64,000 nucleotides of DNA from Fidelibacterota bacterium (GTDB lineage Bacteria; Pseudomonadota; Alphaproteobacteria; Rhodospirillales; Rhodospirillaceae). Under the pieces are notes generated by a model. The model searched no databases. It saw only the letters and a program-made list of their open reading frames with translations, and was not told the DNA's origin. Below, piece by piece: positions 41,063 through 52,753 of this stretch. The DNA lies in NCBI GenBank assembly GCA_947476275.1, contig CANJPQ010000005.1, forward strand, positions 1 to 64,000. Reading direction: 5' to 3'. Each line of letters opens with the position of its first letter. Position 1 is the first letter of the stretch. The translations under genes were made by a program, and so were the position numbers.

Positions 41063-42847
41063 TTAGTAAACGCGCGCTTTGGGTTTGATGTACTCGATCT
41101 CGTTCGTGAGCGTGTACTTGTGCACGGGACGGTAATCGAGCTTCACGTTCCACTTGTCGTCGACGTACGCGACCGTGTGCTTCAGGCAATTCTCGTCGTC
41201 GCGGTTCGGGAAATCCTCGTGCGCATGAGCGCCGCGGCTTTCGTGACGGGCTTCGGCGCCGTGAATGGTGGCGAGCGCGCAGGCCATCAGGTTCTCGAGT
41301 TCGAGCGCTTCGATCATGTCGGTGTTGAACACCAGGCTGCGGTCCGTGGTCTTCAGGTCGGACAGCATCGGCGCGATCTGCGACAGCTTGCCGATGCCTT
41401 CCTTCAACGTTTTCGTCGTGCGGAACACGGCGGCATCGTTCTGCATCGTGCGCTGCATCTGCTTGCGGATCGCCGCGGTGGTGCTGCTGCCGTTGGCGTT
41501 GCGGATGCGGTCGAGGCGCGAGAGCGCGAGGTCCGAGGCGTCTTTTGCCAGGGGCTTCTGCTTCTCGCCCTTCTTGAGGATATCGCGGCAACGCAACGCA
41601 GCGGCGCGGCCGAACACCACGAGATCGAGCAGCGAGTTGGCGCCCAAACGGTTCGCGCCATGCACGGATACGCAGGCGTTCTCGCCGATCGCCATCAGGC
41701 CCGGGACGGTCGCGTCGGGATTGGCGGTGGTGGGCTTGATCACCTCGCCCATGTAGTTCGTGGGCACGCCGCCCATGTTGTAGTGCACCGTGGGCAGCAC
41801 GGGGATCGGCGCCTTGGTGGCGTCAACGCCGGCGAACACCTTGGCGGACTCCGTGATGCCCGGCAGGCGCTTGTGCAGCACGTCCGCGCCCAGATGCTCC
41901 AGGTGCAAGTAGATGTGATCCTTCTCCGGACCGACGCCGCGGCCTTCGCGAATTTCCATGGTCATGGAGCGGCTGACGACGTCGCGCGAGGCGAGGTCCT
42001 TCGCCGTCGGCGCGTAACGCTCCATGAAGCGCTCGCCTTCGGAATTGGTGAGATAGCCGCCTTCGCCGCGGGAGCCTTCGGTGATCAGCACGCCGGCGCC
42101 GTAGATGCCGGTAGGATGGAACTGCACGAACTCCATGTCCTGGGTCGGCAGGCCGGCGCGCATCGCCATGGCGTTGCCGTCGCCGGTGCAGGTGTGGGCC
42201 GAGGTGCAGGAGAAGTACGAGCGCCCGTAGCCGCCGGTGGCGAGCACGGTCATCTGCGCCTTGAAGCGATGGATGGTGCCGGTGGCCATGTCGATCGACA
42301 CGACGCCGCGGCAGCCGGTTTCGTCCATCATCAGATCGATGGCGAAGTATTCGATGAAGAACTCGGCGTTGTACTTCAGGCTTTGCGAATAGAGCGTGTG
42401 CAGGATGGCGTGGCCCGTTCTATCGGCCGCGGCGCAGGCGCGCTGCACCGGGGCCGCGCCGAAGTCGCGCATGTGGCCGCCGAAGGGGCGCTGATAAATC
42501 TTGCCTTCCGGGGTGCGCGAGAACGGCACGCCGGCGTGCTCGAGCTCGCGGATCGCGGGCACCGCTTCGCGGCACATGTACTCGATGGCGTCCTGGTCCC
42601 CGAGCCAGTCGGAGCCCTTGACGGTGTCGTACATATGCCACTGCCAATTGTCCTCGCCGATATTGCCGAGGGAGGCGGCAATGCCGCCCTGCGCCGCAAC
42701 GGTGTGGGAGCGCGTCGGGAAGACCTTCGTCACGCACGCGGTCTTGAAGCCCTGCTGCACCATGCCGAAGGTGGCGCGAAGCCCTGCGCCGCCGGCGCCG
42801 ACGACGACCACGTCGTATTCGTGGTCGACGATGTTGTAAGCGGCCAT
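41063..42847 (-). CDS. sdhA: Succinate dehydrogenase flavoprotein subunit
   Basis: The 594-residue flavoprotein oxidises succinate. [16 protein letters not shown] is the FAD dinucleotide fold, and [16 protein letters not shown] contains the His that covalently holds [30 protein letters not shown] and [21 protein letters not shown] complete the active site. It is intact and has standard order in the operon. Confidence 0.98.
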   Translation of the reverse strand: MAAYNIVDHEYDVVVVGAGGAGLRATFGMVQQGFKTACVTKVFPTRSHTVAAQGGIAASLGNIGEDNWQWHMYDTVKGSDWLGDQDAIEYMCREAVPAIRELEHAGVPFSRTPEGKIYQRPFGGHMRDFGAAPVQRACAAADRTGHAILHTLYSQSLKYNAEFFIEYFAIDLMMDETGCRGVVSIDMATGTIHRFKAQMTVLATGGYGRSYFSCTSAHTCTGDGNAMAMRAGLPTQDMEFVQFHPTGIYGAGVLITEGSRGEGGYLTNSEGERFMERYAPTAKDLASRDVVSRSMTMEIREGRGVGPEKDHIYLHLEHLGADVLHKRLPGITESAKVFAGVDATKAPIPVLPTVHYNMGGVPTNYMGEVIKPTTANPDATVPGLMAIGENACVSVHGANRLGANSLLDLVVFGRAAALRCRDILKKGEKQKPLAKDASDLALSRLDRIRNANGSSTTAAIRKQMQRTMQNDAAVFRTTKTLKEGIGKLSQIAPMLSDLKTTDRSLVFNTDMIEALELENLMACALATIHGAEARHESRGAHAHEDFPNRDDENCLKHTVAYVDDKWNVKLDYRPVHKYTLTNEIEYIKPKARVY

Positions 42848-42851
42848 GGTC

Positions 42852-43247
42852 TCAGCCTCCCAGCGTAACGATCAGCGTGGAGATGACCGCCACCGTGGCG
42901 AGGCCGTAGCCGATCAGCTTCACGAGAAGAATGGAAACGGTGCGCGCGAGGTGGGTGGGAACGTAATCCTCCAGCACCACCTGCAAGCCGATGACACCGT
43001 GATGCACGCCGACGACGATGAACAGCACGAGCGCGGCGGCGTTGATCGGGCTCAACAGCCACAAGTCGAAATCCATGCGGCCCGAGGCCAGGGACGCGAC
43101 CGAATAGACGAACCAGAGCGTCAGCGGGACCATCGCAACTGCGGTGATGCGCTGGGCCCACCAGTGATGGAGGCCTTCCTTGGCGCTGCCGAGACCGCGG
43201 GCGCGGCCGAGCGGCGAACGGAGGTTGGTGGCGGATGAATTGCTCAT
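42852..43247 (-). CDS. sdhD: Succinate dehydrogenase membrane anchor subunit
   Basis: The 131-residue protein has three membrane helices (about 33-51, 61-86 and 102-128). [15 protein letters not shown] carries the haem-ligand His region and the conserved Asp-Tyr near the quinone site. It sits between sdhC and sdhA with gaps of seven and four bases. Confidence 0.92.
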   Translation of the reverse strand: MSNSSATNLRSPLGRARGLGSAKEGLHHWWAQRITAVAMVPLTLWFVYSVASLASGRMDFDLWLLSPINAAALVLFIVVGVHHGVIGLQVVLEDYVPTHLARTVSILLVKLIGYGLATVAVISTLIVTLGG

Positions 43248-43254
43248 GACGTCC

Positions 43255-43644
43255 TCACATCCACGCCAGAAGCCACGACACCGCCGTCAGCGTGAGTGCC
43301 GCGACGATGACGATGGCATTGCTGGTGGCGGTGGTGCCTTTCTCGAAACCCCGGCCCGCGTCCCACACCAGGTGGCGGATGCCGTTGCAGAGGTGGAAGA
43401 ACAGCGCGAGCGAGAAGCCCATCATGAAGAACAGCCCGATCGGCGAGCCGATGAAGCCGGTGGCCTGATCAAAGGCGGATGGACCGACCGCGGCGGCGGT
43501 GACCCACCAGGTCAACAGCAGCACGCCGATGGCCAGCCCGACGCCGGTGGCGCGGTGGAGGATCGACAGGATCGCCGCCAGCGGCCATCGATAAATGAAC
43601 ACGTGGGGTGAAAGCGGGCGGGCGACGGGTTTGGCTGGGGGCAT
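43255..43644 (-). CDS. sdhC: Succinate dehydrogenase cytochrome b556 subunit
   Basis: The 129-residue membrane subunit starts MPPAKPVARPLSPHVFIYRW and has SILHRATGVGL, with the quinone-site Ser/Arg, and FHLCNGIRHLVWDAG, with the haem His. The ATG at 43644 is preferred over a codon 11 residues upstream because it gives the family N-terminus. It is the first gene of the operon and has an unusual leader. Confidence 0.93.
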   Translation of the reverse strand: MPPAKPVARPLSPHVFIYRWPLAAILSILHRATGVGLAIGVLLLTWWVTAAAVGPSAFDQATGFIGSPIGLFFMMGFSLALFFHLCNGIRHLVWDAGRGFEKGTTATSNAIVIVAALTLTAVSWLLAWM

Positions 43645-43694
43645 GACCAGGGTCCAGGAACAGCCGGAACAAAGCAACGGACGAGCCCGGCCGG

Positions 43695-43727
43695 AATACG
43701 CTAACGTATTGAAAATCTTACGATTTT
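43695..43727. promoter_or_regulatory. Two tandem palindromes in the sdhC leader
   Basis: AATACG-CTAA-CGTATT (43695-43710) and AAAATC-TTAC-GATTTT (43712-43727) are both perfect, with six-base arms and four-base centres, and their centres are 17 bases apart. They form an AT-rich island 51-83 bases before the sdhC start. They may be operator sites or RNA hairpins. Confidence 0.5.
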
Positions 43728-43763
43728 ATCAAAACGCGGCGCCCCTATCCAGAGCCCGCGATA

Positions 43764-43792
43764 TTCCTAACGGCGCATCACGTTTAAGTCAA
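43764..43792 (-). promoter_or_regulatory. Candidate promoter of sdhCDAB
   Basis: On the minus strand TTGACT (complement of 43787-43792) is followed after 17 bases by TAGGAA (complement of 43764-43769). The -35 is strong and the -10 weak. Transcription near 43757 would place both palindromes in the leader. Confidence 0.45.
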
Positions 43793-43868
43793 CGAATCGG
43801 GGTGGGACGCTGCATTGCAGCCGCGGCACCTCCACGCCAGGATGCGGGCCATCTACGGGGGATTTCAC

Positions 43869-44615
43869 GTGATTCGTGCGCTTGTCTTCGCCGTCCTGTT
43901 CGCCGGTCCGGTATTGGCCGCGGAGGCGCACCGGGATTTCGTGCCCGGCGGCGTCAACGTCACGCGCTGGGCGCGCGGGGAGATCAGCTACCTGAACAGC
44001 GCCACCGGTGAGATCACCGGCGCGGAGAAATGGGAGATGACGGTGAACGCGGACGGGTCGCGGTCGCTGCAGTCCACGAACTACCTGACGAACCTCGGCT
44101 TCATGCACAGCGTGCACCTAAGGGTCGAGGCGAACTTCCGGCCGCGGGAGTTGTTCACCGAGTATTGGATCAACGGTGCTTTCCGCAATTCCACCTTCAT
44201 CGCCGTGCGCGGGCCCCTGCTCGACATCACCTCGCGGTTCGCCGACAGGACCGTCCACGAGACGGTGACGATTCCAACCGCGTTCTCATTCATCCCGCAC
44301 CCGCTGGCGAGCGACGTGTGGCATGGCTGGTATTACGACAAAGCCCGCGGCGGGACACAGACCACCACGGTCTATGACGTGGCCGCCAACGGGACCCAGC
44401 CCCTGCAAGTGGGGCGCGTGTATGAGGAAAGCCTGACCTATCTCGGCAACGAATTGATCAGCGTGCCCGCGGGCGCATTTCCCTGCGATCATTTCCGGGT
44501 GGGCGATGCGGTCGACTACTACGTCACCGGACCCGACGCGATCTTCGTGAAATTCGTATGGCGCGCCAACAATGCGGAATACGTGCTGACGAAGCTGGAG
44601 ATGAGCGGGCCTTAG
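43869..44615 (+). CDS. Secreted protein of unknown function
   Basis: The 248-residue product has a clear signal peptide MIRALVFAVLFAGPVLAAEA. The GTG at 43869 is chosen because GGGGGA lies seven bases upstream; in-frame ATGs further upstream lack a site. The mature protein is beta-rich, with repeated short strands, one Trp-rich turn (SDVWHGWYYDKARGG) and a single Cys (FPCDHFRV). I do not recognise the family; a periplasmic beta-barrel-like domain as in DUF3108 proteins is possible. The TAG shares bases with the stop of the convergent gene. Confidence 0.72.
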   Translation: MIRALVFAVLFAGPVLAAEAHRDFVPGGVNVTRWARGEISYLNSATGEITGAEKWEMTVNADGSRSLQSTNYLTNLGFMHSVHLRVEANFRPRELFTEYWINGAFRNSTFIAVRGPLLDITSRFADRTVHETVTIPTAFSFIPHPLASDVWHGWYYDKARGGTQTTTVYDVAANGTQPLQVGRVYEESLTYLGNELISVPAGAFPCDHFRVGDAVDYYVTGPDAIFVKFVWRANNAEYVLTKLEMSGP

Positions 44616-46488
44616 ACCGCTGCGACGAGGGCGGCGAAAGTTTCTTCGAGCAACGTCAGCGCTTTCCGGTCCTCGAAGATCTCATGATCGCGCGCCGCGA
44701 TGGCAGCGGCTTGGTCGGCGCGGAAGCTGCGGTCATTGGCCAAGCGCACCGCGCGCTCCACATAGGCCGGCACGGTGTGCGACACCATCTCCGGCAATTC
44801 CATCTGGCGATAGAAGGCCTCGGTGAGGCGGCCGCACATGGTCTTGCCCGGCAGGGTGACGAGCGGCGCGCCCGCGGCGAAGGCTTCGTAGCTGGAGTTG
44901 CCGCCGCAGAAGGGAAACGGATCGAGCACCACGTCGGCCCGCGCGAGCAGGCCGAGATATTGCCCGACCGGAATCGGCGGCAGCGCGATCAGGCGTGCAG
45001 CGATGTCCGGGATGACGCGGCGCAGGCGGGTGAACAAGAGCTCGTACCAAGCGTCATCGCCGGTCTTGATCAGGACAAGCTTGCCGCGCGGATCGGCGGC
45101 GAGGATGCCGGCGAGTGCGTGATCGAAGTCGGGATGGAACTTGATGATGGTCTGCGGGCAGGCATAGAGCGTGGCGTCGGCGGGCAGGTTGAGGCCATCC
45201 AACGGCAGGGCATCCTGCATCGACGGTCGTGGGAAGAAGAACGGCATGCGCGGCAGGAGCGTGACGTGCTCGCCGTAGTGATCGCGATAGTCCGCGGGCT
45301 CCTTGAGCGCGCTGGAGATGAAGGTGTCGATGGTTGGAATGCCCGTCGTCATCGGATGGCCGAAGAACACCGCCTGTTTGGGCGCCAGGCGCGCGAAGGC
45401 GAGATAGTAGGTCTGCGCGTTCATGCCGATGTCGGGATAGATCAGCAGATCGAGTTCCAGGGCAGCGATGGCGTCGCGCGCGTCCTCCAACCGCTCGGGC
45501 AGGGCGATGGTGTGATCGGCGGCGGCGCGCATGGTGTTCGCCGCCTCGCCGCTTGCCGCGGGCGCAATCACGAACACCTCGAAGCGCGCGCGGTCCAGGC
45601 GCTGGATCATGCCGATGAACAGGCGGCGGATGGTGTGGTGTAGCGTGAGGTACTGCGACACGAAGCCGATGCGGATACGGGCGCGGGCCACGCGCGGGCG
45701 CGCGCAGTGGGGCGCAGTCCAGGCAAGGTCCGGCGCGACGGCGAGGTGCGCGGCGGCGGTCTTCACTTGCAGCGCGCGGTTGTTCAGGCCGGCGTAAGGC
45801 AGAAGATAGGGTGTCTGGTTGACCGTCTGGGCGAGGTCAGGGATGCGCGCGCCGCTGTCGATCAGGGCGTCGAGGTGTTCGGCCATGCCGAGACGAGACT
45901 CGACGTAGCCGGAGATGGAACTCACGACCTTGGGCAACAGCATGGCGCGGCGCAGGCGCAACACCGCACTGCCGCTGCGCGCGATGCCGTCTTCGAGGAT
46001 GTCCACGGCCTCGGCGTATTGCGCGCGGGTGTAGGCATCGTCGCTGAGCGCGAGCCAAACGCGATCATCTTCGGCCGCGGTGCCGAACAAGGCGCCATAG
46101 GTGGCCGCAGCCTCGGCGCGCTGGCCGAGCCGTGCCGCCAGCCGCGCAAGCGACTTCAAGATGGCCGGATTGTTCGGCTTGAGCAGGTCGGCCGCGCGGA
46201 ATCGCTCATAGGCTTCGGCAAACCTGCCGGCCTGCTGCAGCAACTCCGCCAGGTACAGATGAACCGGCCCGCGCAAGGGCGCGTGGACGATCGCGTCGGT
46301 CAGGATGGCGATGGCTTCTTCGCGCGCGCCGGCAGCCGCGTGGCGTCGCGCGATTTCGACCAGCACCGTGAGCGCCTCGCCGTGATCGGGCGTTGCGCGC
46401 AGGACATCCTGCGCAAGAGTGCGCGCGCGCGCCAGATCGCCGGCAGCGAGCGCGTCAGCCGCAGCCCGCACAGTGTCGGGTGAAATGT

Positions 46489-46492
<4 letters not shown>
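44612..46492 (-). CDS. TPR and O-GlcNAc-transferase-like (SPINDLY/GT41) protein
   Basis: The 626-residue protein has TPR-like helical repeats over about the first 170 residues (GDLARARTLAQDVLRATPDH, then GRFAEAYERFRAADLLKPNN) and a C-terminal GT41-type domain from about 240: IRIGFVSQYLTLHH, KQAVFFGHPMTTGIPTIDTF and FPFCGGNSSYEAFAAGAPLV. This layout matches bacterial OGT/SPY-like glycosyltransferases that modify proteins. The GTG at 46492 overlaps the TGA of the VOC gene (GTGA), implying translational coupling. Upstream lies thiC under a TPP riboswitch, an unexpected context. Confidence 0.85.
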
Positions 46493-48849
<2,357 letters not shown>

Positions 48850-48859
48850 GGATTTGCGG

Positions 48860-48887
48860 AGTATGGACCAACCTTTTCGCGCGTCAA
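48860..48887 (-). promoter_or_regulatory. Promoter of the thiC operon
   Basis: On the minus strand TTGACG (complement of 48882-48887) and CATACT (complement of 48860-48865) are 16 bases apart. The predicted start near 48853 is just before the riboswitch aptamer, which supports the call. Confidence 0.6.
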
Positions 48888-48902
48888 CCGCGGTTGCAGC
48901 CG

Positions 48903-48931
48903 TGGACGCGCGTGAACGCGCACCCCATAAT
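48903..48931 (+). promoter_or_regulatory. Candidate promoter of the methyltransferase operon
   Basis: TGGACG (48903-48908) and CATAAT (48926-48931) have a 17-base spacer. The leader would be about 30 bases. It is divergent from the thiC promoter. Confidence 0.5.
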
Positions 48932-48968
48932 TATCGGCATATCAGCCCTGCTTTGGTGAGAGCCCGCC

Positions 48969-50168
48969 ATGTCCGAAAACATCAATCACGACCTCAAAGT
49001 CGATCACACCCGCGACGAGCGCGCGCGGCAGCATTTTGTGAGCGGTATGCGCTCCTATGTGCTGAACGATCTGGCCGGCAACTTGCGCACCCTCTACGGC
49101 AATAAGGTCGAGCCGGCGTTCGAGCGCAGCCAGGGCCGCAAGCCGGCCGACGGGCCGGAAGTGCACAAGGCCATGAAGGGCGAGACCCTGTTCAAGTACT
49201 ACTCCTCGCTTCGCTGCAATACCCAGGAGATGGTGTGGCGCAGCGTGCTGCCGGCGGTGGAGCGCGAGAGCGACGACCTCGCCGCGCGGGCGACCAAGCT
49301 GCATCAGTCAAACAGCGGTGCGCGCGGAACGCTGACCATGGACGGCTCCGTCCAAGTGCCGCGCTATCTCGAGGCGCTGGACGTGCACCTGATGCCGGGC
49401 AGCTACCACGAACAGCATCGCGACGCCGACGTGAGCCAGGGCGCGGTGTATGACAACGGCCTGTCGGTCTTCGCCATGGGCCTGCTGGGGCCGAACATGG
49501 ACGACATCACGCAATCGGTCTCCACCTTCTTCGCGGCGCGTTACCCGAACTTCAAGCCCAAGAAGATCCTCGATATGGGCTGCACCATCGGCCACTCCAC
49601 GCTCGCCTGGAAGGATCGCTATCCGGACGCCGAAGTGCACGGCATCGACGTGGCGGCACCCTGCGTGCGCTACGGCCATGCGCGGGCGCAGTCTTACGGC
49701 GTTGAGGCGCATTTCCATCAGAAGGACGCGGAGTTCACGTCCTTCCCCGACGAGAGCTTCGACGTGATCTATTCCTGCATGTTCCTGCATGAAGTGCCGG
49801 GCAAGAACATCCGTAACATCTTGAAGGAAGCGAAGCGGATGCTGAAGCCGGGCGGCGTGATGCTGCACTACGAGCTGCCGCCGAATAAGCTGATGTCGGC
49901 CTATGACGGGTTCTACCTGGATTGGGACGCGTTCTATAACAAGGAGCCGTTCTACAAAGGCTTCCGCGACATGGACCCGGCGGACGAATGCGCCACGGCG
50001 GGATTCAAGAACGACCAGTTCTTCAACTTCGTCGTGCCGAGCATGTCGTTCTACGGCAAGGACGCGGTGCTGAAGGAAGTGAGTCAGGCTAAGGCGGAGG
50101 GCGACAGCAATGTCGGTCGCTTCGCCGATGGCGTGCGGTGGTTCACCTTTGGGGCGTGGAAAAACTAA
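48969..50168 (+). CDS. Class I SAM-dependent methyltransferase
   Basis: The 399-residue protein has an N-terminal helical region of about 190 residues and a Rossmann methyltransferase domain: motif I ILDMGCTIGHSTLAW, acidic VHGIDVAAP, FDVIYSCMFLHEVP and RMLKPGGVMLHYELP. The substrate is unknown; the long N-terminal part is not typical of simple Methyltransf_11 proteins. The stop shares an A with the next start (TAATG), so it is coupled to a small gene. Confidence 0.88.
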   Translation: MSENINHDLKVDHTRDERARQHFVSGMRSYVLNDLAGNLRTLYGNKVEPAFERSQGRKPADGPEVHKAMKGETLFKYYSSLRCNTQEMVWRSVLPAVERESDDLAARATKLHQSNSGARGTLTMDGSVQVPRYLEALDVHLMPGSYHEQHRDADVSQGAVYDNGLSVFAMGLLGPNMDDITQSVSTFFAARYPNFKPKKILDMGCTIGHSTLAWKDRYPDAEVHGIDVAAPCVRYGHARAQSYGVEAHFHQKDAEFTSFPDESFDVIYSCMFLHEVPGKNIRNILKEAKRMLKPGGVMLHYELPPNKLMSAYDGFYLDWDAFYNKEPFYKGFRDMDPADECATAGFKNDQFFNFVVPSMSFYGKDAVLKEVSQAKAEGDSNVGRFADGVRWFTFGAWKN

Positions 50169-50524
50169 TGTTCGCCGCCAAAGCCACGAAGTCCAATACC
50201 AAGCTGCGGTATGGCGTCAAAGGCAAGCAGCTCCGGTTCTTCGACGCGCAAGGCGTGGACGAGTTGGTCTCTATCGCCATGACGTTGGCGCAGGAGCTGT
50301 GGGTCGTGAAGGAACGCCTCGCCACGGTGGAAGCTGCCGCGGCGAAAAAGGGTGTGATCCTCGGCGACGAGGTCGAGGGACTGCAATTCACGCCGGAACA
50401 GCGCGCGACGCTGGACGCGGAGAAGAAAGCCTATATCGACCGGGTATTCTTCACCCTTCGCGAACAAGCCGAAGCGCTGGAAGGCGACGCGGACGACGAG
50501 CCGCCACCGCCGGCGATGCCGTGA
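50168..50524 (+). CDS. Small acidic protein coupled to the methyltransferase, unknown
   Basis: The 118-residue protein starts at the ATG within TAATG. Residues 1-30 are basic and beta-like (KLRYGVKGKQLRFFDAQG), the middle is helical (VSIAMTLAQELWVVKERLAT, with coiled-coil potential), and the C-terminus is acidic and proline-rich (DADDEPPPPAMP). There is no signal peptide. I do not recognise the family. Coupled translation suggests it works with the methyltransferase. Confidence 0.72.
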   Translation: MFAAKATKSNTKLRYGVKGKQLRFFDAQGVDELVSIAMTLAQELWVVKERLATVEAAAAKKGVILGDEVEGLQFTPEQRATLDAEKKAYIDRVFFTLREQAEALEGDADDEPPPPAMP

Positions 50525-50537
50525 TGCGGCACCTCTA

Positions 50538-51167
50538 GTGGGAAACGGGCCGTTTGCCGCTTACGTCCAACAGGGCGTGTGGCACATCTGGTCCGGCACC
50601 GATCACATCCTGTTCCTGATGGCGCTGTTGCTGCCCGCGGTGTTGGTGCGGGTGGACGGGCGTTGGCTGCCGGTGACGACGTTCCGCGCGGCGCTGATCG
50701 CCGTGGTGAAGACCGTCACCGCCTTTACCGTGGCGCATTCCATCACCCTTACCCTCGCCGCCCTTGGCTACATTCATGCGCCAAGCCGGCTGGTGGAGTC
50801 CGCCATCGCCGCGTCGGTGCTGATCGCGGCGCTCAACAATGTGGTGCCGCTGTTCAAGAGCCACAGCGTGTTGGACCGCGCGTGGCTGATGGCCTTTGTG
50901 TTCGGGCTGGTGCACGGGCTCGGCTTCGCCAACGTGCTGTTCGAACTCGGCCTGCCGCGGCAAACGTTGCTGCTCGCCCTGGTGGGCTTCAACGTCGGCG
51001 TGGAGCTGGGTCAGCTCGCCATCGTCGCGGTGTTCCTGCCGACGGCGTTCCTGCTGCGCGGCACCACGCTGTATGCGCGCGCGGTGATGCAGGCGGGCTC
51101 GGCCGCCATCATGGTGCTGGCAGCGGTGTGGTTCGTAGAACGGGCGTTCGCGGTGGAGCTGATCTAG
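50538..51167 (+). CDS. HupE/UreJ-2 family membrane protein
   Basis: The 209-residue protein has about six membrane helices. FAAYVQQGVWHIWSGTDHILFL, FTVAHSITLTLAALG and FVFGLVHGLGFANVL are the His-containing motifs of the HupE/UreJ_2 family, thought to bind or transport metal. Longer family members carry an N-terminal periplasmic domain that is absent here. The start is GTG at 50538, 13 bases after the small gene. Its stop abuts the stop of the convergent VOC gene. Confidence 0.8.
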   Translation: MGNGPFAAYVQQGVWHIWSGTDHILFLMALLLPAVLVRVDGRWLPVTTFRAALIAVVKTVTAFTVAHSITLTLAALGYIHAPSRLVESAIAASVLIAALNNVVPLFKSHSVLDRAWLMAFVFGLVHGLGFANVLFELGLPRQTLLLALVGFNVGVELGQLAIVAVFLPTAFLLRGTTLYARAVMQAGSAAIMVLAAVWFVERAFAVELI

Positions 51168-51686
51168 CTACTCCGGATTGCCGGTCCACTTTTCCGGGCG
51201 GTCGCCGGCATCGGCCTTGGCGACGTTCCATTCGATCAGATTGATCTTCTCGCCGTCAGGACCGCGGATGGTCATCTCGCGCTGCTTGACGCGACCACGA
51301 ACACGATACGGCACCGGCCCGCCGACGATGGGAAGGCCGCGCGCCTTCACCTTGCGCGTCACCTCGTCCAGATCCTCGCAATAGAACACCATGCAGATTT
51401 CGCCGATGTTCGCGCCTTCGCTTTTCACAAGCCGCGGCGGCTGCGGATTCTTCATCTCGAATAATCCGACCATGCCGTAGGCCGGCTTGCCGGGGACTTT
51501 CAGGATGCGCACGCGCCCGGTGATGCTGGCGGGCATGCCGATGAGTTCGTGGGTGTTGCCGCCCTGCGGCATCGCGCCGTAGAGGAACTCTTCCTCCAGG
51601 CCGAGCACATCCCTGTAAAAATCCGTGGACTGATCGAGGTCCGACACCTGCACGGCGGCGCGGACCATCTGACTGACGACTGTCAT
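51168..51686 (-). CDS. VOC family protein
   Basis: The 172-residue glyoxalase/dioxygenase-fold protein begins VVSQMVRAAVQVSDLDQSTDFYRDVLGL and ends MTIRGPDGEKINLIEW, with the two-module VOC layout. It has no recognised substrate. It starts two bases after the stop of the CitE-like gene, so the two form a pair, possibly in degradation of a CoA ester or acid. Confidence 0.84.
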   Translation of the reverse strand: MTVVSQMVRAAVQVSDLDQSTDFYRDVLGLEEEFLYGAMPQGGNTHELIGMPASITGRVRILKVPGKPAYGMVGLFEMKNPQPPRLVKSEGANIGEICMVFYCEDLDEVTRKVKARGLPIVGGPVPYRVRGRVKQREMTIRGPDGEKINLIEWNVAKADAGDRPEKWTGNPE

Positions 51687-51688
51687 AG

Positions 51689-52588
51689 CTACGCGGTCTC
51701 CTGTTCGAGCGCGGCGATCAGGTCTGCTTGGGCGAGCAGACGCTCCGCTTCCACAACATGCAACACTTCGACGAGGCGTCCATCGAGCAGGGTGACGCCT
51801 TTGCCTTCGGCCTTTGCGGTCCGGTGCGCTGCGACGATGCGGCGTGCGCGTTCCAATTCCTCCGGCGTTGGTGCGAAGGAGGCGTTGGCGACGGCAACCT
51901 GTTTGGGATGGATGAGCGTCTTGCCGTCGAAGCCGAGTTCGCGGCCCTGGCGGCAGGCGGCAGCAAAGCCCGCATCGTCCTCGAGGTCGACATGCACACC
52001 GTCGAGAATGGGCACGCCGCCGGCGCGCGCTGCCATCACGCAGTGCTGCAGGGCGTAGAGCATGGGCGCGCGATCCGACGGATGGGAACAGCGCAAGTCC
52101 TTGGCCAGATCGGCGGTGCCGACCATCAGGCCGGCGAGGCGCGGCGTCGGTAGCTGTGTGTTCACGTTAGCGATCTCCGCCGCGGCGAGCACACCGCGCG
52201 GCGTTTCCGCCATCGCCCAGATGAGCAGGGTCGGCGGCGCGGCGGCGCGGTCGAGCATTTTGGCGACTTCCTGCAGCTCACGCGCGTTGTTGACCTTCGG
52301 CAGGACGATCGCATCGGCGCCCGAGGTGGCTGCCGCAGCGACATCGTCGGCGCACCATTGCGTGTCGAGCGCATTGACCCGGATCAGCACCTCGCGCTTG
52401 CCGTAGCTCTTGGACTTCACCGCGGTGACGGCGGCGGAGCGCGCGACCGGTTTCTGGTCGGGTGCCACCGCATCTTCGAGATCGAAGATTATTCCGTCCG
52501 CCGGAATGGTTTTTGCCTTCTCCAGCGCGCGCGGGTTCGAGGCGGGCATATACAGCATGCTTCGGCGAGGACGGGACGGCGCGGCCAT
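51689..52588 (-). CDS. HpcH/HpaI-CitE family CoA-ester lyase
   Basis: The 299-residue TIM-barrel enzyme has RRSMLYMPASNPRALEKA, IIFDLEDAVAPDQK with metal-site Glu/Asp, REVLIRVNALDTQWC with the substrate Arg, GADAIVLPKV, WAMAETPRGVL and GKTLIHPKQV. This is the CitE-like pattern (citryl-, citramalyl- or malyl-CoA lyases), but no other citrate lyase subunits are near. The ATG at 52588 has GGAG upstream. Confidence 0.87.
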   Translation of the reverse strand: MAAPSRPRRSMLYMPASNPRALEKAKTIPADGIIFDLEDAVAPDQKPVARSAAVTAVKSKSYGKREVLIRVNALDTQWCADDVAAAATSGADAIVLPKVNNARELQEVAKMLDRAAAPPTLLIWAMAETPRGVLAAAEIANVNTQLPTPRLAGLMVGTADLAKDLRCSHPSDRAPMLYALQHCVMAARAGGVPILDGVHVDLEDDAGFAAACRQGRELGFDGKTLIHPKQVAVANASFAPTPEELERARRIVAAHRTAKAEGKGVTLLDGRLVEVLHVVEAERLLAQADLIAALEQETA

Positions 52589-52753
52589 GACGCGAACTCC
52601 GGGTGTGAGGTGCGCAACGGTGATAGCGGAAGGACCGGGGAAGGGTCCAGTGCCGTGCTTTGATGGTCTGACGCTTGCGGGCCGTGACGAAAACAGTGTA
52701 GACGCGAAGGCGCGCGTTCCGGGGCAAAGGCCGAGCAAAGGCACTGACATCGC

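Noticed and set aside
41120-42868. 582-codon open frame opposite sdhA
   Set aside because: It is a shadow of sdhA, which has all catalytic motifs.
43815-43868. Upstream starts for the secreted protein
   Set aside because: They lack a ribosome-binding site and would bury the signal peptide.
50110-50538. 142-codon frame overlapping the 118-residue gene
   Set aside because: It is Arg/Gly-rich in the wrong frame; the coupled ATG at 50168 fits better.
51168-52588. CitE-like gene as part of a citrate lyase operon
   Set aside because: No citD, citF, citX or citG genes are nearby; a stand-alone CoA-ester lyase is more likely.
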